From Martinezella lusitana (GTDB taxonomy: Bacteria; Pseudomonadota; Alphaproteobacteria; Rhizobiales; Rhizobiaceae): 64,000 nt of DNA. The stretch spans positions 1 to 64,000 of the forward strand of contig NZ_WUEY01000021.1 of the NCBI RefSeq assembly GCF_010668395.1. Direction: 5' to 3'. Below the pieces are notes generated by a model. That model had not been told where the DNA came from. It saw nothing but the letters and a program-made list of their open reading frames with translations, and did not search any database. The translations under genes and the position numbers were made by a program. Positions within the stretch are counted from its first letter, which is position 1; every line of letters starts with the position of its first letter. This document shows, one piece after another, positions 25,468-34,050 of the stretch.

Positions 25468-25471
25468 GCGC

Positions 25472-25990
25472 ATGACGACGATCGAGCAAGACCCGCATCG
25501 CCTGGAAATGACCGTGCTGATGACGCCGGATATGGCGAATTTCAGCGGCAAAGTGCATGGCGGCGCCCTTCTGAACCTGCTCGATCGCGTCGCCTTCTCC
25601 TGTGCGTCGCGTTATTCCAAGCAATATGCGGTGACGCTGTCGGTCGATCAGGTGCTGTTCAAGGAGTCGATCAATGTCGGCGAGCTGGTCACCTTCCGCG
25701 CCTCGATCAACGATACCGGGCGCACCTCCATGGAGGTCGGTATCCGCGTCGAGGCGGAAAACATCCGCTCCGGCCAGCGCCGCCACACCAATTCCTGTTA
25801 CTTCACCATGGTCGCGGTCGATGAGGCCGGCCGCCCGGTCCGCGTGCCCGAACTGGTGCCGGTGACACCGGTCGACATCCGCCGACACAAGGCCGCCCAG
25901 CTTCGCCGGACCTTGCGCCGCGAATTTGCCGAAAGACTGGAATCGGTGGCGGCCACAGGACGCGACGTAGACAAATCGGGAGATGAGTAG
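25472..25990 (+). CDS. Acyl-CoA thioesterase, hotdog fold (BACH/YciA-like)
   Basis: 172-residue thioesterase with the hotdog motif GKVHGGALLNLLDRVAFSCA, whose Asp is the usual catalytic residue of this branch, and a second strand set around VGELVTFRASINDTGRTSME. Family members hydrolyse medium or long acyl-CoA. In this operon, between paaZ and paaY, a role in rescuing CoA from dead-end intermediates is plausible but unproven. Starts 4 bases after paaZ; the next gene starts directly after its stop. Confidence 0.85.
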   Translation: MTTIEQDPHRLEMTVLMTPDMANFSGKVHGGALLNLLDRVAFSCASRYSKQYAVTLSVDQVLFKESINVGELVTFRASINDTGRTSMEVGIRVEAENIRSGQRRHTNSCYFTMVAVDEAGRPVRVPELVPVTPVDIRRHKAAQLRRTLRREFAERLESVAATGRDVDKSGDE

Positions 25991-26605
25991 ATGGCGCAGA
26001 TCTATGCCTATGACGGCGTGATTCCCGTCATCGACCCGGCCGCCTTCGTGCACCCTGCCGCAACCGTTATCGGCGATGTCATCGTCGGCCCGGCCTGCTA
26101 TGTCGGGCCGGGCGCCGTGTTGCGGGGCGATTTCGGGCGCATCGTGCTCGAGCGCGGTTCGAACGTGCAGGAGACCTGCGTCGTGCACAGCTTTCCGAAC
26201 CTCGAGGTCGTTATCGGGGAGGCGGGACATATCGGACACGGCGCGGTGCTGCATGGCTGCAAGATCGGCGCCAATGCCATGGTCGGCATGAACGCGGTCG
26301 TCATGGACGAGGCCGTCATCGGCGAAAATGCCATCGTGGCGGCCATGGCCTTCGTCAAGGCCGGTGCCGAAATCCCGGCAAACAGCCTTGCCGTCGGCTC
26401 GCCGGCGCGCGTGATCCGCGAGCTTACGCAAGACGAGATCGCATGGAAGCGCCAGGGCACCGCCATCTATCAGCGCCTGGCGCTGGAGGCGAAGGAGAAG
26501 CTGGTGGCCGTTGAGCCGCTGACCGCGCCCGAGCCGGACCGACGCCGCATTCGCGCGCCGGAATACGATCCGCTGATTCTCGAAAGGATGAAGCTTGGCG
26601 ACTGA
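25991..26605 (+). CDS. paaY: PaaY, hexapeptide-repeat thioesterase of the paa pathway
   Basis: 204-residue left-handed beta-helix protein with several hexapeptide turns (IGDVIVGPACYVGPGAVLRG, GHGAVLHGCKIGANAMVGMN), resembling gamma-carbonic anhydrases. PaaY removes CoA from inhibitory hydroxylated phenylacetyl-CoA products. The His residues that would bind metal (HSF, GHIGHGAV) are present. It starts immediately after the preceding stop and converges on paaR, which ends 9 bases away. Confidence 0.9.
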   Translation: MAQIYAYDGVIPVIDPAAFVHPAATVIGDVIVGPACYVGPGAVLRGDFGRIVLERGSNVQETCVVHSFPNLEVVIGEAGHIGHGAVLHGCKIGANAMVGMNAVVMDEAVIGENAIVAAMAFVKAGAEIPANSLAVGSPARVIRELTQDEIAWKRQGTAIYQRLALEAKEKLVAVEPLTAPEPDRRRIRAPEYDPLILERMKLGD

Positions 26606-26614
26606 CCGGCCGCG

Positions 26615-27211
26615 TCAACGGACGGCCTTGATTCCTTCGAGGATGAGAGTGGTCGCGATATCGGCGTATTCGTCGCGGGTGATGGGCCCATTGGGCCTGA
26701 ACCACATATAGACCCAGTTCATCATGCCGAAGAGCGACATGGTGACCGGCATCAGCAACGGCTTGTTCTTGTTCAGGTCCGGGTTGAGGTCTTCGATGAT
26801 GCCGGAGAAGCGCTTGACGATGCGCCTCTCGATCGTCCGCAGCTCCGACAGCTGCGCCGGCGATAGGGCATGCGTGCCGTTGAGCTGTACCTTGTGCTCG
26901 TTGTCGGCGCCTTCATAGCTTTTCAGCACGGCCTTCACGAGCAGTTGCAGCCGCTCCCGCGGCGTCACATCGGTGCGATCGGCGGCTCCGATCGCGCTTT
27001 CCAGCTCGGTCAGATGCGTTTGCACGATGTCGAAGATCAGCGCGTCCTTGCTGGGATAGTAGTGATAGAGCAGAGCTTTCGAGACATTGCTGTGCGAGGC
27101 GATCATCGACATGGATGCCTTCTCCATGCCCATCTCGGCGAATACCGCCGCCGCGCTCGCCAAGATGCCACGCTGCTTTTCCTCGAAATCAACTGCGCGC
27201 GTGCGTGCCAT
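26615..27211 (-). CDS. paaR: TetR family repressor, likely PaaR
   Basis: 198-residue TetR protein. The N-terminal HTH is KASMSMIASHSNVSKALLYH with the usual Tyr-Tyr-Pro start of the next helix; the rest is an all-helical ligand domain. PaaR proteins repress paa genes until phenylacetyl-CoA is present. It is the last gene of the minus-strand paaG-paaI-paaK group. Two similar palindromes, at paaA and between paaG and paaN, are its likely operators. Confidence 0.82.
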   Translation of the reverse strand: MARTRAVDFEEKQRGILASAAAVFAEMGMEKASMSMIASHSNVSKALLYHYYPSKDALIFDIVQTHLTELESAIGAADRTDVTPRERLQLLVKAVLKSYEGADNEHKVQLNGTHALSPAQLSELRTIERRIVKRFSGIIEDLNPDLNKNKPLLMPVTMSLFGMMNWVYMWFRPNGPITRDEYADIATTLILEGIKAVR

Positions 27212-27315
27212 GTGATCCTGCTCTGCTCATTCCCCGCCGATTGTGGCCGCATTTTGCGGCCGACATTTCCTATATACAGTCAAATCCCTGTCAGGCTATC
27301 CCGTTGGATGCCCAA

Positions 27316-28626
27316 TCACTCTTTCGGGCGGTTGTCGACCACGCGTTTTGCCTTGCCTTCGGAGCGTGCGACGCCGCCCGGCGGATGGACGGTGATCCTG
27401 GTCGTCACGCCGACCACGCTCTTGATGTGGTGGGTGAGTTCCTTGGCCGAAACGTTTCGCGCCGTTTCATCCGCCGCCTCCAGCGTGCATTCCACATGCA
27501 CGGTCATGTTGTCCATGCGGCCGGAGCGTGTCAGTTCGATCTGGAAGTGCGGCGCAAGCCCGCGACATTTCAGGATCTGTTCCTCGATCTGCGTCGGGAA
27601 GACGTTGACGCCGCGCAGGATCATCATGTCGTCGGAGCGTCCGGTGACCTTCTCCATGCGGCGCATGGAGCGTGCCGTGCCGGGCAGTAGCTGCGTCAGG
27701 TCGCGCGTGCGGTAACGGATGATCGGCAGGCCTTCCTTGGTCAGCGTGGTGAAGACCAGCTCGCCGATCTCGCCGTCCGGCAGCACGGCGCCGGTAACCG
27801 GATCGATGATCTCCGGATAGAAGTGGTCTTCCCAGATGTGCAGCCCATCCTTGCTTTCGACGCATTCGCTGGCGACGCCCGGGCCCATGACTTCCGACAG
27901 GCCGTAAATATCGACGGCATGCATGTCGAACGAGTGCTCGATTTCCTCGCGCATCGCATTGGTCCAAGGTTCCGCCCCGAAGATGCCGACGGCAAGCGAG
28001 CTTTCGCGCGGGTCGAGGCCCTGGCGGCGGAACTCATCGAGGATCGAAAGCATGTAGGAGGGCGTGACCATGATGATGCGCGGCTTGAAATCCTGCATCA
28101 GCGTGACCTGCCGTTCCGTCATGCCGCCGGAGATCGGAACGACCGTGCAGCCGAGCTTCTCCGCGCCATAGTGAGCACCGAGGCCGCCGGTGAAGAGCCC
28201 ATAGCCATAGGCGACATGCACCACATCGCCGGCGCGGCCGCCGGAGGCACGGATCGAACGGGCGACGACGGTCGCCCAGGTGTCGATGTCCCTGGCCGTA
28301 TAGCCGACGACCGTCGGCTTGCCCGTCGTGCCGGAGGAGGCGTGGATACGGGCGAGCTTTTCGCGCGGCACGGCGAACATGCCGAAAGGATAGGTATCGC
28401 GAAGATCCTTCTTGGTGGTGAAGGGAAATTTGGCGAGATCCGATAACGTCTTCAGGTCGGAAGGATGCACGCCTGCTTCGTCGAAACGCTGCCGGTAGAA
28501 GGGGGAATTCTCGTAGGCATGGGTGAGCGACCACTTCATGCGCTCGAGCTGCAGCCCGGAAATTTCGTCGCGCGAGGCTGTCTCTATTGCCTCAAGCTCG
28601 CCGGGGCGGGGTGAAAGATCTTCCAT
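27316..28626 (-). CDS. paaK: Phenylacetate-CoA ligase
   Basis: 436-residue AMP-forming ligase that activates phenylacetate to phenylacetyl-CoA. Recognised by the P-loop-like HASSGTTGKPTVVGYT, YGLSEVMGPGVASEC, the RTRDLTQLLPG hinge region and the C-terminal GRSDDMMILRGVNVFPTQIE. The start at 28626 has GGAGGAGAC upstream; a longer open frame overlaps paaI in the wrong frame and is not used. Same strand as paaI, paaG and paaR. Confidence 0.97.
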   Translation of the reverse strand: MEDLSPRPGELEAIETASRDEISGLQLERMKWSLTHAYENSPFYRQRFDEAGVHPSDLKTLSDLAKFPFTTKKDLRDTYPFGMFAVPREKLARIHASSGTTGKPTVVGYTARDIDTWATVVARSIRASGGRAGDVVHVAYGYGLFTGGLGAHYGAEKLGCTVVPISGGMTERQVTLMQDFKPRIIMVTPSYMLSILDEFRRQGLDPRESSLAVGIFGAEPWTNAMREEIEHSFDMHAVDIYGLSEVMGPGVASECVESKDGLHIWEDHFYPEIIDPVTGAVLPDGEIGELVFTTLTKEGLPIIRYRTRDLTQLLPGTARSMRRMEKVTGRSDDMMILRGVNVFPTQIEEQILKCRGLAPHFQIELTRSGRMDNMTVHVECTLEAADETARNVSAKELTHHIKSVVGVTTRITVHPPGGVARSEGKAKRVVDNRPKE

Positions 28627-28663
28627 GAACGTCTCCTCCGAGAATGCGTGGTGTGCCGGGGCT

Positions 28664-29107
28664 TCAATCTTGTTCCGGCAAAAGGGTGCCCTTGACTGTG
28701 CGCGAGTGGCCGCGGAATTCCGCGATCTGCTCGCCCTCCTGATTGGTGATTGCGATGTCGTAGATGCCGCCACGCCCGCGGCGCGACACCTCCCGCGCCG
28801 TCGCCTTCAGCCGGTCGCCCTTGAAAGCCGGCGCGATATAGGTCACCGAACAGTGCTGGGCGACGGCGCGCTGGTTGTAGGTATTGCAGGCGAATGCGAA
28901 GGCCGAGTCGGCCAAGGCGAAGATGTAGCCGCCATGGCAGGTGCCATGACCGTTCGTCATGGCCTCGGTGACGACCATCGACAGGGTCGCCTCGCCGGGT
29001 GCCACGGCAAGCAGTTCCATGCCAAGATGGCGGGTGGCGTTGTCGTCGTCCCACATGGATCTCGCGCAGGCTTGCGCAAGCGCCTGCGAGGAAAGGCTGT
29101 CGGCCAT
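28664..29107 (-). CDS. paaI: PaaI, hydroxyphenylacetyl-CoA thioesterase
   Basis: 147-residue hotdog thioesterase that clears hydroxylated phenylacetyl-CoA and related esters in the paa pathway. The catalytic region is TNGHGTCHGGYIFALADSAF, with the Asp in the helix as in PaaI. An alternative ATG at 29113 overlaps the paaG stop; the ATG at 29107 is preferred because the AAGGGG ribosome site is 8 bases away rather than 2. Confidence 0.93.
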   Translation of the reverse strand: MADSLSSQALAQACARSMWDDDNATRHLGMELLAVAPGEATLSMVVTEAMTNGHGTCHGGYIFALADSAFAFACNTYNQRAVAQHCSVTYIAPAFKGDRLKATAREVSRRGRGGIYDIAITNQEGEQIAEFRGHSRTVKGTLLPEQD

Positions 29108-29109
29108 GC

Positions 29110-29898
29110 TCATTGCCCCTTGAACTCCGGCTTGCGCTTTTCGAGGAAGGCGGTGACGCCCTCGGCATAATCGGCGCTATGGCCGGCCTCGCGCTGCAGG
29201 TCGCGTTCGAGATCGAGCTGTTCGTCGAGCGAATTGGTTGCCGCCGCCTGAATAGCGCGCTTCGTCAGGCCGAGGCCCTTGGTCGGGCCGGCCGCGAGGC
29301 GAATGGCGAGGGCCTTTGCCTCGTCCATCAGCTTGTCGTCATCGATCGCGCGCCAGATCAGGCCCCAGTTGGCTGCCGTTTCCGCATCCAGAGGCTCCGC
29401 GGTCAGCGCCAGCGCCTTGGCGCGGGCCTCGCCGACAAGCCGCGGCAGGTTCCAAGTGCCGCCGGAATCCGGCACGAGGCCGATTTTCGCGAAGGCCTGG
29501 ATGAAGCGTGCCGAACGGGCGGCAAGCGTGATGTCACAGGCAAAGGCGATATTGGCGCCGGCACCGGCGGCAACGCCGTTGACCGCGCAGACGACCGGCT
29601 TTTCCAGACTGCGGATGAGGCGGAGCAGCGGGTTGTAGAAGGTCTCGATCGTATGGCCGAGATCCGGCGTGCCCTTACGCGGGTCGCGGTCGCCGAGGTC
29701 CTGGCCGGCCGAGAAGCCGCGGCCGGCTCCCGTCAGCAGAACCGCCCGTACATCCGCATCCTTGTGCGCGCGTTCGAAGCCGGCGCGCAGCGCGAGATGC
29801 ATTTCCTCGTTGAAGGAATTGAGCTTGTCGGGTCGATTGAGTGTGAGGCTTAGAACGCCATCGGCAAGCGCCGAAAGAATGGTGTCGGAATCGGACAT
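29110..29898 (-). CDS. paaG: PaaG, ring-1,2-epoxyphenylacetyl-CoA isomerase
   Basis: 262-residue crotonase-fold enzyme that turns the ring epoxide into oxepin-CoA and also isomerises later double bonds. Typical features: GRGFSAGQDLGDRDPRKGTP, AVNGVAAGAGANIAFACDIT oxyanion hole, and KIGLVPDSGGTW with the conserved Asp. Overlaps paaI closely. Divergent from paaN, with the probable PaaR operator between them. Confidence 0.93.
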   Translation of the reverse strand: MSDSDTILSALADGVLSLTLNRPDKLNSFNEEMHLALRAGFERAHKDADVRAVLLTGAGRGFSAGQDLGDRDPRKGTPDLGHTIETFYNPLLRLIRSLEKPVVCAVNGVAAGAGANIAFACDITLAARSARFIQAFAKIGLVPDSGGTWNLPRLVGEARAKALALTAEPLDAETAANWGLIWRAIDDDKLMDEAKALAIRLAAGPTKGLGLTKRAIQAAATNSLDEQLDLERDLQREAGHSADYAEGVTAFLEKRKPEFKGQ

Positions 29899-29950
29899 GT
29901 ATCCTCCCTGTCACCTTTCCCAGCGGTGACCGTGAAAAAACTCTTGCATA

Positions 29951-29968
29951 AACCGACCGGTCAGTCAA
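29951..29968. promoter_or_regulatory. Likely PaaR operator between paaG and paaN
   Basis: AACCGACCGGTCAGTCAA lies in the 100-base divergent gap. It contains the palindrome GACCGGTC and matches the paaA-promoter element in 15 of 18 positions. One site could control both directions: paaG-paaI-paaK-paaR and paaN with its downstream gene. Confidence 0.6.
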
Positions 29969-29998
29969 TTATAAAAGCACCGATTGGAAGGAACAATA

Positions 29999-31660
29999 AT
30001 GACAGCACTATTCGAGCGCCATCGCGAAACGCTGCGAGCCGCCCTGGATGCGGCCGCAAAACGCGACTATTGGTCCGCCTATTCCGAAATCCCCAGCGGC
30101 AAGATCTACGGTGAAACTGCCAGGGACGATGGTCTTGCCGCCTATGAGGCAAGGCTTGCAACGCCCTTCGAGATGGCCGGGCATCCGGTGCAGCACAGGG
30201 TCGGGGCGGAAGTCTCGCCCTATGGGCCATCGCTCGGCATCAGCTATCCTGCAGCATCCGCCGATGCGCTTGTTTCGGCGTCCCGGGCTGCTGCGCGGCA
30301 ATGGGCATCTGCGTCCGTCGAGGCGCGCGTCGGCATCTGCCTTGAAATTCTCGCCCGCCTCAATGCTCATAGCTTCGAAATGGCGAATGCCGTGATGCAT
30401 ACGACGGGGCAGGGCTTTGCCATGGCTTTCCAGGCCGGCGGCCCGCATGCGCAGGATCGTGGCCTCGAAGCCGTCGCCTACGCCTATGCCGAGATGTCGC
30501 GCACGCCGACCGAGGCAATCTGGACGAAGCCGCAGGGCAAGAGTGAGCCGATCGTGCTGGAAAAGCACTGGCGCATCGTGCCGCGCGGGATTTCTCTCGT
30601 GATCGGTTGCAATACCTTTCCCACCTGGAACAGCTATCCGGGCTTGTTCGCCAGCCTGGCCACCGGCAATACCGTCATCGTCAAGCCGCATCCGGCAGCA
30701 ATCCTGCCGCTCGCCATCACCGTCGAGATCATCAGGCAGGTGCTGGCCGAGGAAGGCTTCGATGCCAATGTCGCGCTGCTCGCCGCCGATGCGAGCGGTT
30801 CCGAGATCACCAAGGAACTCGTCCAGCATCCGGCAATCGCAATCATCGACTACACCGGCTCCGGCGGCTTCGGCGACTGGGTGCGCGCCCATGCCGGCAA
30901 TGCCGATGTCTATACGGAAGAGGCCGGGGTCAATTCGATCGTCATCGGCGCGACGGATAATTTTGCCGGCATGTGCGGCAACATCGCCTTTTCCCTGTCG
31001 CTCTATAGCGGCCAGATGTGCACCGCGCCGCAGGATATTTTCGTGCCGCGCTCCGGCATCGATACGGATGAAGGCCACAAGAGCTTCGATGAGGTCGCCG
31101 CCGGCATTGCCTTGGCCGTCGATGGCCTGTTGTCCGATCCGGCGCGTGCCGCCGGCGTCTGCGGTGCAATCGCCAATCCGGCGTCGCTCGCCCGTGTGGC
31201 CGAGGCCCGGTCGCTTGGCCGCGTTGTGCGCGATTCTGCGCCAATCGAAGGCCTGGACGACGCACGCACGGCGACGCCGCTGATCCTTGCCGTCGATGCC
31301 GCCGACGAGGCTGCCTATGGCGAGGAGCGCTTCGGACCCATCGCCTTCGTCGTCGCCGTGGATGATGTCGCTGACGGCGTGAGCCGCGCGGCCCTATTGG
31401 CCGAACGAAAAGGCGCGATCACGGCGGCGCTTTACGAGACCAGCGAGGCACGCATCCTGGCCGCCGCGGACCGTTTTGCTGAGGCTGGCGTCAATCTTTC
31501 GGTCAATCTGACTGGTGGCATCTATGTGAACCAGAGCGCGGCCTTCAGCGATTTCCACGTTACTGGTGCGAACCCGGCAGGCAACGCCAGCCTGACGGAT
31601 GCTGCCTTCGTCGCCAACCGGTTTCGTGTCGTCATGTGGCGCCGCCCCGCCGCGGCGTGA
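29999..31660 (+). CDS. paaN: PaaN, aldehyde dehydrogenase-like protein of the paa cluster
   Basis: 553-residue aldehyde dehydrogenase superfamily protein of the PaaN group. It begins with FERHRETLRAALDAAAKRDY, typical of PaaN, and has the dehydrogenase Cys in YSGQMCTAPQDIF. Unlike PaaZ it has no MaoC hydratase domain. In organisms with a separate hydratase, PaaN may do the semialdehyde oxidation; here full-length PaaZ is also present, so the role is unclear. GGAAGGA precedes the ATG at 29999; the TTG at 29984 is less likely. Confidence 0.88.
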   Translation: MTALFERHRETLRAALDAAAKRDYWSAYSEIPSGKIYGETARDDGLAAYEARLATPFEMAGHPVQHRVGAEVSPYGPSLGISYPAASADALVSASRAAARQWASASVEARVGICLEILARLNAHSFEMANAVMHTTGQGFAMAFQAGGPHAQDRGLEAVAYAYAEMSRTPTEAIWTKPQGKSEPIVLEKHWRIVPRGISLVIGCNTFPTWNSYPGLFASLATGNTVIVKPHPAAILPLAITVEIIRQVLAEEGFDANVALLAADASGSEITKELVQHPAIAIIDYTGSGGFGDWVRAHAGNADVYTEEAGVNSIVIGATDNFAGMCGNIAFSLSLYSGQMCTAPQDIFVPRSGIDTDEGHKSFDEVAAGIALAVDGLLSDPARAAGVCGAIANPASLARVAEARSLGRVVRDSAPIEGLDDARTATPLILAVDAADEAAYGEERFGPIAFVVAVDDVADGVSRAALLAERKGAITAALYETSEARILAAADRFAEAGVNLSVNLTGGIYVNQSAAFSDFHVTGANPAGNASLTDAAFVANRFRVVMWRRPAAA

Positions 31661-31734
31661 CGGGACGCGGTTTAAGAAATTCCGAACACCCGTATTGATC
31701 GCAAACGACATCGCCTATCGAGGATTGTGAGATC

Positions 31735-33792
31735 ATGACCGTCACCATTACGCATGAAGGCGCAATCGCCGTCGTCACCGTCGACAATCCGCCCGTCAAT
31801 GCGCTTTCGCAGGCATTGCGCCAGGCGCTGGCCGAGGCGGTTTCCGCTATCGACGCGGATGCGAGCGCAAGCGCGGCCGTCCTCATCTGCGCTGGGCGCA
31901 CCTTCATTGCCGGGGCCGACGTCAGCGAATTCGGCAAACCGCCGCTCCCTCCGCATCTTCCCGATGTCGTTGCCGGCATTGAGGGTGCGGGCAAGCCATG
32001 GGTGGCGGCGATCCACGGCAGCGCGCTTGGCGGTGGTCTCGAGGTGGCGCTCGGTTGCGCCTACCGGGTCGCCGCGTCGGCAAACCTCGGCCTGCCGGAG
32101 GTGAAGCTCGGCCTCATTCCCGGCGCTGGCGGCACGGTTCGCCTGCCGCGGCTGATCGGCGCCTCGGCTGCCGTCGACCTGGTGACGGGCGGCGGTTCGA
32201 TCGATGCGCGAAAGGCCGCCGCACTCGGTCTCGTCGATACCGTTGTCGAGGGCGATCTTGCATCGGCTGCCATTGCCTTCGCACGGAAGATTGCTGACAA
32301 GCCCAGGCCACAGCCGATTTCGGAGCGCAATGTTCCCGCCGTCGAGGACGGTTTCTGGGAGCATGCGGAAAAAGCCGTCGCGGCCAGGGCGAAGCGGGAA
32401 ATTGCCCCTCTTCGCGCGCTCGCCTGTGTTCGCAGGGCGTGCGAGGCGGATTTTGCGGCCGCAATGGCCTTCGAGCGCGAGACGTTTCTGGATCTGCGCG
32501 GCTCCGGGCAGGCTGCCGCCTTGCGGCATGTCTTCTTCGCCGAGCGGGCCGCACCTCGTCCGCCGGAGCTTGCCGGCGTCGTGCCGCGCGCTATTCGTTC
32601 TGCTGCCGTCGTCGGTGGCGGCACCATGGGGGCGGGCATTGCAGCGGCCCTGCGGGATGCCGGTCTGCCAGTCGTTCTTGTCGAGCGTGACGAAGCCGCC
32701 GTCGAGCGCGGCCTCGCCAATGTCAGCCAGATCTTCGAAGGTTCTGCAAAGCGGGGGCGCATTTCGCCTGCCGTCGCGGCGGAGCGGATGGCCGGCGTCG
32801 TCGGCACCGATGACTACGGATTGCTCGCCGATACCGATCTCGTCATCGAGGCGGTTTTCGAGGATCTCGCCGTCAAGCGAGCCGTCTTCGCCAAACTGTC
32901 GGAAGTCTGCCGTCCGGACGCGGTGCTGGCTACCAATACGTCCTATCTCGATCCGGACGAGATCGGCGAGGGTCTTGCGCAGCCCGAACGCTTCCTGGGT
33001 CTGCATTTCTTCAGTCCCGCCCATGTCATGAAGCTTTTGGAGATCGTGCCGACGGGAACGACGGCGCCGGAAGTGCTGGCGGCAGGCTTTGCACTTGCAC
33101 GGCTGCTTGGAAAAATTCCCGTCCGTGCCGGCATTTGCGATGGCTTCATCGGCAACCGCATCTTGAAGATTACGCGTGCGCAGGCGGAGCGGCTGTTGCT
33201 TTCCGGGGCCACGCCCGCCGCCGTCGATGCTGCCATGCGCGTATTCGGCTTGCCGATGGGGCCATTCGAAGCGCAGGATCTCGGCGGCCTCGACATCGCC
33301 GCCTTCCAGCGCAAGGCCGCCCGCGAGCGTGGGGAGACGCCGTTTGCGCCCATAGCCGACCGGCTTTGCGCCATGGAGCGCTTCGGCCAGAAATCGAACG
33401 GCGGTTGGTATGACTATCGGCCCGGCGAGCGCACGCCACAACCGTCGGATGTCGTTGAGGCCGTCGTCGGTGAAGAAGCGGCCGGACGACCGCAGAAGAC
33501 CTGGGACGAGGCATCGATCGTCGATGCCATCGTCCTGCCGATGGTGAACGAGGCGACGTTGATCCTCGACGAGGGCGTTGCCGTCCGCGCTGCCGATATC
33601 GATCTCGTCAAGATCCATGGCTATGGTTTCCCGCGCTGGCGCGGCGGCCCGATGCATTATGCGCAAGCCCGTGGCCTTGCCGACGTCGTCGCCGTGCTGG
33701 ACCGGCTTGCCGCATCGGGTCTTGCCGCGCCACCTTGCGCCGCGTTGCGGCGCGCGGCGGAAGATGGCGGCTTCACGTTGCTTGACAGATGA
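31735..33792 (+). CDS. Fused enoyl-CoA hydratase / 3-hydroxyacyl-CoA dehydrogenase (FadJ/PaaFH-like)
   Basis: 685 residues. N-terminal crotonase domain with GADVSEF and GSALGGGLEVALGCAY, and LPEVKLGLIPGAGGT with the catalytic Glu; then an NAD-binding domain (VVGGGTMGAGIAAAL, NTSYLD) and a 3-hydroxyacyl-CoA dehydrogenase C-terminal region (GLHFFSPAHVMKLLEIV, GFIGNRIL). It performs hydration and oxidation of acyl-CoA in beta-oxidation and can replace separate PaaF and PaaH, neither of which I see. No PaaJ thiolase follows it. Same direction as paaN. Confidence 0.9.
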   Translation: MTVTITHEGAIAVVTVDNPPVNALSQALRQALAEAVSAIDADASASAAVLICAGRTFIAGADVSEFGKPPLPPHLPDVVAGIEGAGKPWVAAIHGSALGGGLEVALGCAYRVAASANLGLPEVKLGLIPGAGGTVRLPRLIGASAAVDLVTGGGSIDARKAAALGLVDTVVEGDLASAAIAFARKIADKPRPQPISERNVPAVEDGFWEHAEKAVAARAKREIAPLRALACVRRACEADFAAAMAFERETFLDLRGSGQAAALRHVFFAERAAPRPPELAGVVPRAIRSAAVVGGGTMGAGIAAALRDAGLPVVLVERDEAAVERGLANVSQIFEGSAKRGRISPAVAAERMAGVVGTDDYGLLADTDLVIEAVFEDLAVKRAVFAKLSEVCRPDAVLATNTSYLDPDEIGEGLAQPERFLGLHFFSPAHVMKLLEIVPTGTTAPEVLAAGFALARLLGKIPVRAGICDGFIGNRILKITRAQAERLLLSGATPAAVDAAMRVFGLPMGPFEAQDLGGLDIAAFQRKAARERGETPFAPIADRLCAMERFGQKSNGGWYDYRPGERTPQPSDVVEAVVGEEAAGRPQKTWDEASIVDAIVLPMVNEATLILDEGVAVRAADIDLVKIHGYGFPRWRGGPMHYAQARGLADVVAVLDRLAASGLAAPPCAALRRAAEDGGFTLLDR

Positions 33793-33833
33793 CAGCCGGC
33801 TGAACGCTGCACTCGCGCTGCGATTGTGTAATC

Positions 33834-33847
33834 GGCTCGGCCGAGCC
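33834..33847. promoter_or_regulatory. Perfect 14-base palindrome after the hydratase/dehydrogenase gene
   Basis: GGCTCGGCCGAGCC, 41 bases past the stop. It may be a weak terminator core or a regulatory site for luxI downstream. No U tract. Confidence 0.3.
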
Positions 33848-34050
33848 TCGACCATTTTCTGAGGAAAATCGGCAAAATCGCGTCGGCGGGCAAGAACTTG
33901 GTTGTACACGTTTTGCGGGAAAATCGGCTCCGGCTCTACTCGGTGCCCCTAAATTTTAAAGGAGGTTTGTCACCGCGCAATCTGGCGGAATCGATATATT
34001 GAAGCTTGGCTCCAAGGTGCTTTCTTAAGGTTCAAAACCTGGAGAGTCCG

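Noticed and set aside
31672..33909. 745-residue frame on the minus strand
   Set aside because: Antisense to the fused hydratase/dehydrogenase; no domain recognisable.
33840..34050. A canonical lux box before luxI
   Set aside because: Several short dyads exist (for example around TTGTACA) but none has the 18-20 bp symmetry of known lux boxes.
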